A DNA stretch of 64,000 nucleotides from Hahella chejuensis KCTC 2396 (GTDB lineage: Bacteria > Pseudomonadota > Gammaproteobacteria > Pseudomonadales > Oleiphilaceae). The DNA is taken from the NCBI RefSeq assembly GCF_000012985.1, contig NC_007645.1, forward strand, positions 6,933,001 through 6,997,000, written 5' to 3'. A program made the position numbers and the translations under genes. A model generated the notes under the pieces. It searched no databases. It was not told where the DNA came from and saw nothing but the letters and a program-made list of their open reading frames with translations. Within the stretch, counting starts at the first letter, position 1. The number at the start of each line of letters is the position of its first letter. Positions 25,270 through 33,325 of the stretch are shown piece after piece.

Positions 25270-26292
25270 TCAGAAACGGTTCATGGCGTGATTGAGAATG
25301 TGCACCGTCATGGCGATAGCGTGAGGCACCACGATTTTCGCCACAGCCAGCCGGTCAGCGTGATCAGTGGAGGACAACACTACACCGCCCATGGAATAGG
25401 AAATCTCACCGCCTTTGGTCAGCAGAGGACGTATTTCCGGCGAACTGGCGCTTAAACTGGGGAAGCCCGCCAGCGCCTGCGCCACCAGCGCGTCATCGTT
25501 CAGATTCTCCGAGTCGTAGTAATCCCGCACCCAGGCTTCCCAGCCGGTATGGTTCAATGCAGAGGTGGTCCAGGTATGGTGCGGCTGCAATAAGTCGGTG
25601 GTGTGCAGGGTGAATCCCAGCGTCTGAATCGTAGGCTGCGCCCAGAATGCGCTGTACCAGTATTGCCCCAGATTATCGATGGGCTGGAAGGGGATATTCT
25701 CAAAATCCTTGTACATGCTGTAGGTGGAGTAACCGCCCTGGCGATAGTTGGCCTCGGTGACCTGATAGCTCTCGTATTCGGAGTCCTCCGCGCCGAACCA
25801 CCCGGTCTGACCGCCTGCGCCGTCATCCAGGTGATCCCCCTTGAGCCAGGACGCCGCCATATTGTCGACGTCTCCTTTCACGCTCAGCTTGGAATAGTCA
25901 TATCCCCCAATGTCGTTGCCATGCGCGTCCGCGCCGCGGGTGTGGTTCTGGAAGTGCCAGTATGACGTGTAATTGACGATGCTGGAGCCCATGCCCCATA
26001 CCGGCGCCAGCACACAATCGCCAGTCACCGCGCCGCATAGAAAGGTGTCCTCGAAGTCATCCACGTCATAGGCGCCCTGACCAATCATATCCGCCATCTG
26101 GTTCACGCTGATTCCCGCCGCAGCGGCCACCGCCTCCAATTTAGCGTAGTTGGTGATGTCAGGATGCGTCCGCATGAACTCGACGGCGTCGATAACGAAG
26201 CGCTTGTGGGTTTCCTGTTTGAAAGCCAGTGCAGGTTGCGCTCCAAGAGAAGCAAGGATAACGCCGGCCAAAATCAGATTTTTATTTCCCAT
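25270..26292 (-). CDS. Secreted zinc phospholipase C / P1 nuclease-like protein
   Basis: The 340-residue protein has a signal peptide (1-23, GAQPALAF) and a strong ribosome site (AAGGAGATGA). The mature start FKQETHKRFVIDAVEFM, the buried His/Asp-rich segments (VNYTSYWHFQNHTRGADAHG) and FTLHTTDLLQPHHTW fit the all-helical zinc-dependent phospholipase C / S1-P1 nuclease superfamily, in which three metals are bound by His, Asp and the N-terminal residue. The substrate cannot be told from sequence. It is the first gene of a three-gene operon, so the two downstream genes may serve its export or folding. An alternative is a non-catalytic member of this fold. Confidence 0.7.
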   Translation of the reverse strand: MGNKNLILAGVILASLGAQPALAFKQETHKRFVIDAVEFMRTHPDITNYAKLEAVAAAAGISVNQMADMIGQGAYDVDDFEDTFLCGAVTGDCVLAPVWGMGSSIVNYTSYWHFQNHTRGADAHGNDIGGYDYSKLSVKGDVDNMAASWLKGDHLDDGAGGQTGWFGAEDSEYESYQVTEANYRQGGYSTYSMYKDFENIPFQPIDNLGQYWYSAFWAQPTIQTLGFTLHTTDLLQPHHTWTTSALNHTGWEAWVRDYYDSENLNDDALVAQALAGFPSLSASSPEIRPLLTKGGEISYSMGGVVLSSTDHADRLAVAKIVVPHAIAMTVHILNHAMNRF

Positions 26293-26992
26293 GAACAGTC
26301 ATCTCCTTATTTTTTATCGTGTTTGTTTAAGGAAACTCTAACTACTGCGTGTTACAGAAAGGTTGTAACGAAAAAGATGAGAGCGCCTTTTCGTAATAGC
26401 CCGTCATTCCTGGAATAAGGGACCGACCCGCTTAATCAGGACGTTTTCTGCGGCATTCTCTGAACGTCGTTAGGAGAATAAAATATGACCAGTGTTACAA
26501 TCCCCCAAACAGGTGAGCTGTACTGAGTTCGCAGGCATCCAAAACCATCAGGAAAACCATTTATTTCATTGATATGAAAGAGATTCTATCCAACATTATC
26601 CAAAATAAATAACCCGCATCCGCTTCGAAAGCGTACCTGGAAATTTACCGATACCACTGCGGGGAACTTTATTTTTTAGCTCATGGACTAACGGAGTGCT
26701 GAATAAAACTGAGGAGGCAAGGAAGCCTCATCTCTTCCATCCCCCAGTTTTCCCCCTCTCATAACAAAATCCAAAATATGCTCTAAACTTTGATATGTAC
26801 TGAATAAGTACGCGTTAACGAAATGGCATCTTAGGGGGGGGTTGTTTTTGCAGCCCCCCTTTCTTTCGTCATTCTCGTTAACGAAACAAAGGTTAGGCTT
26901 AATCGGCTGAAAATCCTTTGAGATCTGCTCAGGCTGTGGGGGGCAAGGACGCCTCCCCTGCTCAATCTGGAGAGGGAACAGGCTGAAGGTAA
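26293..26992. other. Gene-poor interval, AT-enriched
   Basis: In this 700-base gap I find no convincing gene. A 13-codon frame at 26485-26526 (MTSVTIPQTGELY) has a good ribosome site (AGGAGA) but no recognised function. A G-run/C-run hairpin lies near 26833-26862. Two related G-rich inverted motifs occur near 26706 and 26937. None could be assigned. Confidence 0.4.
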
Positions 26993-27175
26993 CTAGTGCG
27001 GGTCGTTCGGCCATTCACGCTTAATAACCATATCAAGCTCACGCCAAAGCTCTCGTAACAGCTCCTGTTGCTCTTCTCGCACCCTTTGATCCCTATAACT
27101 ACGGGGAGGCTGCGATTCCATGGCAAGGGTCAAGCGGTATATATCATCAATTATTGAGGATTGTTCCGACTTCAT
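26993..27175 (-). CDS. Small charged protein, function unknown
   Basis: From the ATG at 27175 the product is 60 residues: MKSEQSSIIDDIYRLTLAME, then an Arg/Glu-rich helical part with REEQQELLRELWRELDMV. A strong ribosome site (GGAGAAGG) precedes it. The in-frame TTG at 27187 is less likely. The heptad-like Leu/Glu pattern suggests a coiled coil or helical bundle. It is isolated on both sides. Codon use looks plausible but no family is recognised. Confidence 0.5.
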   Translation of the reverse strand: MKSEQSSIIDDIYRLTLAMESQPPRSYRDQRVREEQQELLRELWRELDMVIKREWPNDPH

Positions 27176-27535
27176 GACCTTCTCCAAGTGCAGATAGCAA
27201 TGATCTTTAGTGAGTCTTTCACGAACAGTGTAGCGTTTCTAAACAGCAGCGCCAGTGCTATCAGTAGTATAAATTACACACGCCCCCATTGGCGGACATT
27301 AGGTGTCGCAGTGGGTGAATGGGTCTTGGCGCAGTGCCTTTGTTGTTTATCGCCCTATATTTAAAAACGTCGGATTAGTTTACATAATTCTATTGAGCCC
27401 CCCTTCCATCAACTAAATAAATAACCGAATTTACAAGCAAAGCGTGATGAAAGGCTCAGTTTATGCTGCTCGTTTTATCGCCTACACAAAACACATAACG
27501 CATCTTTTACGCTGACGGTTCGCGGGAGAAAAGTT
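27176..27535. other. Intergenic region upstream of the fibro-slime gene
   Basis: This 360-base AT-rich stretch holds the promoter for the gene at 27536 and for the small minus-strand gene. I could not single out a promoter. Short open frames lack ribosome sites. Confidence 0.35.
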
Positions 27536-28309
27536 ATGACCAGAAGATTTCCCTCAAAGTTAGTTCTATGCGCTGTTGCGCTAGGCCTGAGCGGAGCGGC
27601 TCAAGCCTATATGCTCACAGGAACCATCTACGATCACGTGATTGCCGACGCAGATTTTGAAGACTCCATCTCAGGGCTCGCAACCGGAATGGTGTCGTCT
27701 ACTTTAGGCGCGGACGGCTTACCCGACTATATCGGCGCAGGCGGTTATGGCGGCGTCGCCAGCGCAGCCAGCTTCGACCACTGGTGGACGGATTCCCATG
27801 GCTCCAAAGCCGTCAGCCTGGAGTTGGCGGATATCGGCGGAGGCCTATTTTCTTATAGCGATTCAAGCTTCTTTCCTATTGATGGCGAATTGGCCGGTAA
27901 TGAAGGTCTCAGCCATAATTATCATTTCGCGATGCACTTGAAAGGCACGACCACATTCAAGTCAACGGACTCATTCAGTTTCACAGGCGACGATGATCTT
28001 TGGGTGTATGTGGACGGCAAATTGATGATGGATCTCGGCGGAGTCCATGGCCCGGTCGGCAGTAGCTTCAGCGGAGCCGACCTGCTGGCGATGGGGCTAC
28101 TGGAAGATGTGGTCTATGATCTGGATATTTTCTTCGCGGAGCGCCACACCTCATTATCTAATTTCCATGTCACCACCAGCTTGCGAATTGAACCACCGCC
28201 TCCTCCTCCCCCCGTACCAGAACCAGGAGTTTTGCTCCTTCTTGCGATGGGGCTGGCCGGGCTTACCTTACGGGGAGGTAGGCTTCATCCCGTAGAAACT
28301 GAACTCTAG
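27536..28309 (+). CDS. Fibro-slime domain protein with PEP-CTERM anchor
   Basis: The 257-residue exported protein has a signal peptide (1-24, LSGAAQAY). Residues about 25-215 form a fibro-slime/PA14-like domain: FDHWWTDSHGSK, a central SFSFTGDDDLWVYVDGKLMM and DLDIFFAERHTSLSNFHVTT. This is the carbohydrate-binding arrangement of extracellular matrix and spore-coat proteins. A polyproline run leads to a C-terminal PEP-CTERM tail: VPEPGVLLLLAMGLAGLTL, then a basic end. That tail directs sorting by exosortase, whose gene is not in the window. It stands alone and ends in a hairpin. Confidence 0.88.
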   Translation: MTRRFPSKLVLCAVALGLSGAAQAYMLTGTIYDHVIADADFEDSISGLATGMVSSTLGADGLPDYIGAGGYGGVASAASFDHWWTDSHGSKAVSLELADIGGGLFSYSDSSFFPIDGELAGNEGLSHNYHFAMHLKGTTTFKSTDSFSFTGDDDLWVYVDGKLMMDLGGVHGPVGSSFSGADLLAMGLLEDVVYDLDIFFAERHTSLSNFHVTTSLRIEPPPPPPPVPEPGVLLLLAMGLAGLTLRGGRLHPVETEL

Positions 28310-28323
28310 AAGCCGGAAACGAT

Positions 28324-28343
28324 AAGGGGGTGTCTACCCCCTT
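28324..28343 (+). terminator. Probable terminator of the fibro-slime gene
   Basis: AAGGGGG, a six-base loop and CCCCCTT form a perfect 7-bp stem 15 bases after the stop. The following tail is short in T. Confidence 0.6.
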
Positions 28344-28721
28344 TGCGCCGTCCATTCATAAAAGGACCTTGAGCAAACTCATTGTTTTGGTGTTTGCGCC
28401 CTTCCCTCCAGCACACATTTCTCTCAATACTACTCTGTGACTGTGGAGGGACTGGATTTTGCCAGTATTATTGCCACGTTAATAACATGGTTAGTGTTAG
28501 AAAAGTCCTGACGATTATAAAAATAGCTAAACCAGCTTTAACTAAGAGTGAGTTTGGGTTTGTTTAAAAATTATTGTAACCTCCAGTTTTAATAACGTTA
28601 TTTCATAACGGCTTAACTCATATCTTTCCTTAAGAGAGCAGAAAATAGCGCTGTAGCTCATGTGGTATTGGGAATTCCAATAATCTGCGTCAGCAGGTTG
28701 ATAAATTGATAGGTTGACAGT
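28344..28721. other. Intergenic, AT-rich, no gene recognised
   Basis: In this 378-base stretch one 61-codon open frame (28382-28567) lacks a ribosome site and looks random. The region presumably holds the promoter of the next gene. Confidence 0.35.
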
Positions 28722-29789
28722 ATGACGCGACTCCCGCCCTGGGTTTTTCTTTGTTCCTTCGCCGCATATTCCGCTTTTGCTAAATCCTCAGATTTCGATC
28801 AATTTCCCAAGCTATACGTGAACATGAAGTTTGCAGCGGAACTGGCCAAGGCGTGTCCCGAGGAGCATGCCATAGAATATCAGAGGTGGCGCGAGCGTAA
28901 CCGCATTGAGGATCTTGAAACCGTAGTCGCTGCGTTGCTGGCGAAGAATAAGGAACTGCAGGCCAATACCTCTAAAGTGGACAAAGCGACGGAACAAAAA
29001 GCCAGAGCCGCAGGCGCCGGGAGTTGCGCTCTGCTGAAACAATTGATAACAAGCACTGAGTATCAGCCAGCGGTTGTTCACAAGGATATGGTTGATAAAT
29101 TGCTCAGTGCGACGACGCTGACAAGCGCAGCGAAAGAGAAGACGGAAAAAGTACAAAAACAGTCTCCGCCGCTTGATTCTGACGTGATAAAGAAGGACCT
29201 TGCCCAAATAGAGCTTGTCATGTTTGACTATGGGGTTTCCCATAGTATGGGAATGGTATCGCATCAAACTCATCCGGTGCTGCTGTTTGAAAACGGCGAA
29301 GCCTGCAAAGACATGGGTGCCCTGGTTTTCCCTGGTGGTCTGACAGCACACAAAGCCGAGCACCCCAGCCGTTGGACTCAGTGGCGTAAAAGCTGGGGCG
29401 ATTATGAGTTGCTGAGAGGGGAGAATTGGAAGAAGCTGCATTTCAACCAGAAATATCCACCTATCGAGAAAGGATTTCGCCTAAACAACACGTTTCATCA
29501 TCTCGGAAGCTTCAGCACTGGCGACAGCATGACGTCCTTGATAAAAAATTATCAATTCTTCTCCGACGGCAGGTTTGTCAGCGGTGCGCAGGCATACGCC
29601 AGTGCGGAAACAGCCAATTCCTCCACAGCCTTCACACATGTGTCGCCGGATCAAAAAGGCCGTTATGAAATTGAGGGATACCTGCTGACGCTTCATTATG
29701 AGAATGGCGAAACCCAATACAAAGCGATAGTGCTGGATATGGACGACCCATCGCCAATATGGCTGAATGGGGCCGGGTTTGTGGAGTAA
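28722..29789 (+). CDS. Secreted orphan protein, function unknown
   Basis: The 355-residue protein starts with a signal peptide (about 1-20, FAAYSAFAKS). A Lys/Glu/Ala-rich helical region covers about 35-165 and could be a coiled coil (ETVVAALLAKNKELQANTS). A mixed globular part follows (FDYGVSHSMGMVSHQTHPVL, DYELLRGENWKKLHFNQ, GRYEIEGYLLTLHYENGE). The final part reads like a beta-rich domain repeated in eukaryote-style plant and bacterial secreted proteins, but I cannot name it. There is no obvious ribosome site, so the start rests on the signal peptide. No neighbour shares its strand. Confidence 0.7.
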   Translation: MTRLPPWVFLCSFAAYSAFAKSSDFDQFPKLYVNMKFAAELAKACPEEHAIEYQRWRERNRIEDLETVVAALLAKNKELQANTSKVDKATEQKARAAGAGSCALLKQLITSTEYQPAVVHKDMVDKLLSATTLTSAAKEKTEKVQKQSPPLDSDVIKKDLAQIELVMFDYGVSHSMGMVSHQTHPVLLFENGEACKDMGALVFPGGLTAHKAEHPSRWTQWRKSWGDYELLRGENWKKLHFNQKYPPIEKGFRLNNTFHHLGSFSTGDSMTSLIKNYQFFSDGRFVSGAQAYASAETANSSTAFTHVSPDQKGRYEIEGYLLTLHYENGETQYKAIVLDMDDPSPIWLNGAGFVE

Positions 29790-30011
29790 GGCGCGTCAGC
29801 ATAAGGAGTGTATACGCCAGCTCACTGCGAAGGGCCTCAAAACTGAGCTGTAGCCCAATGCGCAGTTGCAACACAGTTTATGATTCTTTATTTAAAGGCA
29901 GTGTTCCTTGTCAACAGCTAATCAAGCCATCACTTGCATCCCGAGACATTTAATCGCTCCAAACATCCTCCATGCAATAAATTGAGTAGACCACTACACC
30001 GCATAGTGCAG

Positions 30012-30476
30012 TTACATTTCATCTTCAGACACAGAAATATCAAAATGCATCACATCTTCCCTAATACCTAATTTCGTATATAACGCAATTGCTGGATCAT
30101 CTCCATAGTCGGCTTGGACATATATCACACTAGCCTTTTTATCTCTTGCTATAGGCTTGAGATGCTCTATCAATTTCGTTGCAACACCTTGTCTTCTATG
30201 CTTTTCGTCAACCGCCAAGTCATATATATATACCTCACTACGTGCTTGTTCAAACTTCTCCAGAACATAGGCTGCTATGGCCCCGACTACCCTCCCTCCA
30301 TTTAACGCAACCAAAGCAATGAAGGTGTCCCGCCCCAGTAACTCACTTATATAATCGTAATCTGGCCGCTGCCCGTTGTAGGTTTCCAAGTCTTCAAATG
30401 CCTTCCCAAAGCAATCCAGCATTTGAAAATAAAATTCGTTATCACCTACAAGCAATTTCTTATACTGATATTCCAT
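30012..30476 (-). CDS. GNAT acetyltransferase of the AAC(3)-I (aminoglycoside 3-N-acetyltransferase) type
   Basis: The 154-residue protein closely follows the AAC(3)-I pattern as I know it: TFIALVAL near 51, [10 protein letters not shown] near 68, [14 protein letters not shown] near 84-97, the acetyl-CoA loop RQGVAT (95-100), [20 protein letters not shown] near 117-135 and VMHFDIS near 142. Known members acetylate the 3-amino group of gentamicin-type aminoglycosides using acetyl-CoA in the cytosol. Several of these blocks are nearly identical to those in mobile members, which is more than general GNAT similarity. The gene is AT-rich against its neighbours and isolated, and I find no clear integron attC site beside it. 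Whether it confers resistance is unknown. Confidence 0.85.
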   Translation of the reverse strand: MEYQYKKLLVGDNEFYFQMLDCFGKAFEDLETYNGQRPDYDYISELLGRDTFIALVALNGGRVVGAIAAYVLEKFEQARSEVYIYDLAVDEKHRRQGVATKLIEHLKPIARDKKASVIYVQADYGDDPAIALYTKLGIREDVMHFDISVSEDEM

Positions 30477-30619
30477 AATTTATATTAATGACTCCTTAAG
30501 ACCAAATACCATATTGGCATACAGCGCCATCCTACATCATTATAATTTATGTTTAGCTTGGCAAGATCAATGGATGAAGTTATGTATTTTTATTTCCATA
30601 TATCAATATCGACCACCCT

Positions 30620-31597
30620 TTATTCAACCGGCGATTTAAAACCTATAGGTTTAATAGCTAATACAGAACATTTTGCTTGCTCCAATATGGATTCAGCAGT
30701 ATTTCCGATGATTAAACCAGCCACCCCCACTCGACCAACAGTCCCCATGACAATCAGGTCAACAGCGCATTTCTCTATCATCATTGGGATTTCTATAGAC
30801 GGTTTTCCTTTTAACAAACAGGTTCTAGGCTGAATATACTGCCCAGCCGCAGCCCCCAGAATCTCATCAAGTTTTTCTGCGATTTTTGTTAATCTATATG
30901 AGCACTCCTGGCGTGTTCGCTCAACATACTGATCAACTTCTTCCTTTGGTATGTGCGAGAAAGCACCATGACGATAGAAATCTTCAGCATAAGCCTCCCA
31001 AGCACTACCTATATACAATTCCGACAGTTCTGGCAGGCATACTGTCGCACTATATTCCAGCACTTGATCGTTAAGCTGCGCCTGAACATTTCCATTATCT
31101 GACTCGTCGAAATCATAATTTACATCAACTGTCGCCAAAATACTTCGGAAGCTGTCCTTTTGCTCAGGCTTCAGCATTAAAACTGGGCAAGGGCACTTAC
31201 GCAGTAGATGCATATCCTCACTTCCCAACATACGGTCTATCCAGTCCATATCTTCAGCGCACTTCACGACTAAGTCATGCCCATTCTTGAGAACGCATTT
31301 TATGATTTGAATGAATCCTATACCTGACTCGACCAATATGTCTGCTTTCATCGAAGGAGCAATAGTTGAAATTTGGGCTTCTACAGCAGATCGTCTGTTT
31401 TCCACTAACTCGGTAATATCCTTGGCGTATCCTATTTTTTCTAGAAAGGTCTTACTTAGTAAAGTGGCATCCCGAATCACTGATATAAATGTAATTTCCG
31501 CCTGTTGATCATTGGCTATTCTTATAGATTGGATTATAGCTGTATCGGCAGTTTTCTCAGGGTCAACTACACACAAAATTTTTTTAAACTGTTTCAT
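30620..31597 (-). CDS. Tandem universal stress protein
   Basis: The 325-residue protein has two USP domains in the UspE manner: about 1-150 (FKKILCVVDPEKTADTAI, CPCPVLMLKPE) and about 160-325 (ILATVDVNYDFDES, later VMGTVGRVGVAGLIIGNTAE). The second keeps the G-2x-G-9x-G-type ATP-binding loop; the first is less complete. It is last in an ATPase-antiporter-USP operon, starting nine bases after the antiporter stop. USP proteins often modulate ion transporters, so a regulatory subunit role is inferred. Confidence 0.85.
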   Translation of the reverse strand: MKQFKKILCVVDPEKTADTAIIQSIRIANDQQAEITFISVIRDATLLSKTFLEKIGYAKDITELVENRRSAVEAQISTIAPSMKADILVESGIGFIQIIKCVLKNGHDLVVKCAEDMDWIDRMLGSEDMHLLRKCPCPVLMLKPEQKDSFRSILATVDVNYDFDESDNGNVQAQLNDQVLEYSATVCLPELSELYIGSAWEAYAEDFYRHGAFSHIPKEEVDQYVERTRQECSYRLTKIAEKLDEILGAAAGQYIQPRTCLLKGKPSIEIPMMIEKCAVDLIVMGTVGRVGVAGLIIGNTAESILEQAKCSVLAIKPIGFKSPVE

Positions 31598-31606
31598 ATA
31601 CCTACC

Positions 31607-33325
31607 TCATAGCCTATTCTTTTTAGTATTGGATGTATGTGATACCGCTTTCATTCGTTCAACAGCCTGTTCGGCAGCATCGTGAAATGGGAGCAAGATC
31701 AATGTCGCTCCTCTGTCTTTTAATTTCTGCTGATCATGCAAGTGCTGGGTGGATATGGCTATGCCACCGGTATATTGTTGCTGCTTTAACCCCTCAATCA
31801 ACGATAAACGTGGGTCTTCATGGGTCACTCCAATGTCATGTTGTGGCATGGCGGAGACAACCCATTCAACACCTTGGAGTGGAAGATCACTGACAAATGC
31901 AGGGTCACAAGCGTCGCCATACATAGCCATATGCCCTTGGCTCCGCCACCGCCGTACCTCATCAGGATTGAAATCAACGGCCAGAAGACTAAATCCTTCC
32001 TTTTGCAGATAATGAGCAATCGCTTTACCGTAACGACCCAGTCCAAAAAGAATAACGTTATAGGGCTGTATCGAGGAAGGTTGCCTTTCCAGCGCCTCTT
32101 CCCGGTATGGTTTGCTACGCTCAAAGAAACCCAACCAAGGCTCCAATTGGCTATATAAGCTATGAGAGTATGTAATCATATAAACTGACATAGCGATGGT
32201 GATAAGTCCTACCAGCGTGACCAAGCCTAACGCCTTCGCTGGGATATGGCCTAAACTCAGGCCCATCGCCACAATTATGAGTGAAAACTCGCTAATTTGC
32301 GCAACAGTCAGCCCGGCTAAAAAGCCAGTGCGCTTCCTATATCCCATATACCCCATAATCGCCATAACAATCAAAGGATTGCCAATCAATACAAAAACGG
32401 AGAAAACCAAAGCAGGAATAACTTGTGAGCCAAGCAGGCCGAGGTCAAGCTGCATACCAAGAGCAATAAAGAAGAACAGCAGTAAAAAGTCGCGTAAGGA
32501 GGCTAGTCGTGCGACGATTGCTTCTCTAAACGGGGTTGAGGCAAGTGATATGCCCGCAAGTAGTCCACCCAGTTCTTTACTGAAGCCCAAGTGATTTCCG
32601 ATGGCCGCCAAAAGTGCGGCCCAGCCTATGGCAAAAGTAACCAGCAGTTCTTGTGAGCGTGCGACTCGGCTCACAAGCGGGATAGCCAAGTAACGAATAA
32701 ACAGCAGAACCAAACACAGCATCATCAGGCCGTATATCAGTACACTGCCTATATGTATTAATGCAGTCTCTCCTGCTCTTGTCTGCGCCCCAATACCAAA
32801 AGCAGATAACACCATCATTGCAAGGACTACTACTAGATCCTGGACAATCAAGAAGCCCACAGCAATGCGTCCATGCAAAGAATCGACTTCTCTTTTATCT
32901 GAGAGCAATTTGACAATGATAATAGTGCTGGAGAAAGTCAACGCCACTGCGACGTAAAGGGACGTTACGGTATCCAAACCTAAGACTTTCCCAAGCACAA
33001 ACCCGATGGCTGAAGTAAACGCGACCTGTCCAAGTCCCGTGGCAAGGGCTACCGGCCCGAGCGTTCGAATCAATTTTAGATCAAGCTTTAAGCCAACCAA
33101 GAACAACAGCACAGCAATTCCCAGTTCCGCTAGCAACTGTATGTGCTCGTGGGATTGTACGATGTTCAGTGCCGACGGCCCCGCCAACACTCCCACAGCA
33201 ATGAAACTGACAATCATGGGCTGGCGTAGTAGAACACCGACAAAACCGATAACAGCAGCAATTACAACCAGCGCAGTGAGTTCATAGAAAGGGGACGAGT
33301 GGATAATACTTAATCCAGACATCAC
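31607..33325 (-). CDS. CPA2 cation:proton antiporter with NAD-binding (RCK/TrkA-N) domain
   Basis: The 572-residue inner-membrane protein has about 12-13 helices (to about residue 390) of the Kef/YbaL type (LIVQDLVVVLAMMVLSAFG, LGFSKELGGLLAGISLA), followed by a TrkA-N Rossmann domain (NVILFGLGRYGKAIAHYL with GLGRYG, then LLAVDFNPDEVRRWRSQG). It exchanges K+ or Na+ for protons under nucleotide control. The stop is nine bases from the USP start, and its own ATG overlaps the ATPase stop by four bases. Confidence 0.88.
   Translation of the reverse strand: MMSGLSIIHSSPFYELTALVVIAAVIGFVGVLLRQPMIVSFIAVGVLAGPSALNIVQSHEHIQLLAELGIAVLLFLVGLKLDLKLIRTLGPVALATGLGQVAFTSAIGFVLGKVLGLDTVTSLYVAVALTFSSTIIIVKLLSDKREVDSLHGRIAVGFLIVQDLVVVLAMMVLSAFGIGAQTRAGETALIHIGSVLIYGLMMLCLVLLFIRYLAIPLVSRVARSQELLVTFAIGWAALLAAIGNHLGFSKELGGLLAGISLASTPFREAIVARLASLRDFLLLFFFIALGMQLDLGLLGSQVIPALVFSVFVLIGNPLIVMAIMGYMGYRKRTGFLAGLTVAQISEFSLIIVAMGLSLGHIPAKALGLVTLVGLITIAMSVYMITYSHSLYSQLEPWLGFFERSKPYREEALERQPSSIQPYNVILFGLGRYGKAIAHYLQKEGFSLLAVDFNPDEVRRWRSQGHMAMYGDACDPAFVSDLPLQGVEWVVSAMPQHDIGVTHEDPRLSLIEGLKQQQYTGGIAISTQHLHDQQKLKDRGATLILLPFHDAAEQAVERMKAVSHTSNTKKNRL

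Noticed and set aside
26485-26526. 13-codon frame with a good ribosome site
   Set aside because: Too short to support as a gene, and its sequence is not rich in any regulatory amino acid; it may be the start of a lost gene.
26833-26862. G-run/C-run hairpin as terminator
   Set aside because: No gene ends nearby on the plus strand and the T-tail is weak.
26688-27014. 108-codon minus-strand frame
   Set aside because: No ribosome site, Pro/Cys-rich random composition, and it overlaps the end of the better supported 60-residue frame at 26993.
29790-30011. Possible integron attC site beside the AAC(3)-I-like gene
   Set aside because: No GTTRRRY/RYYYAAC core pair or attC-like long stem could be found by eye.
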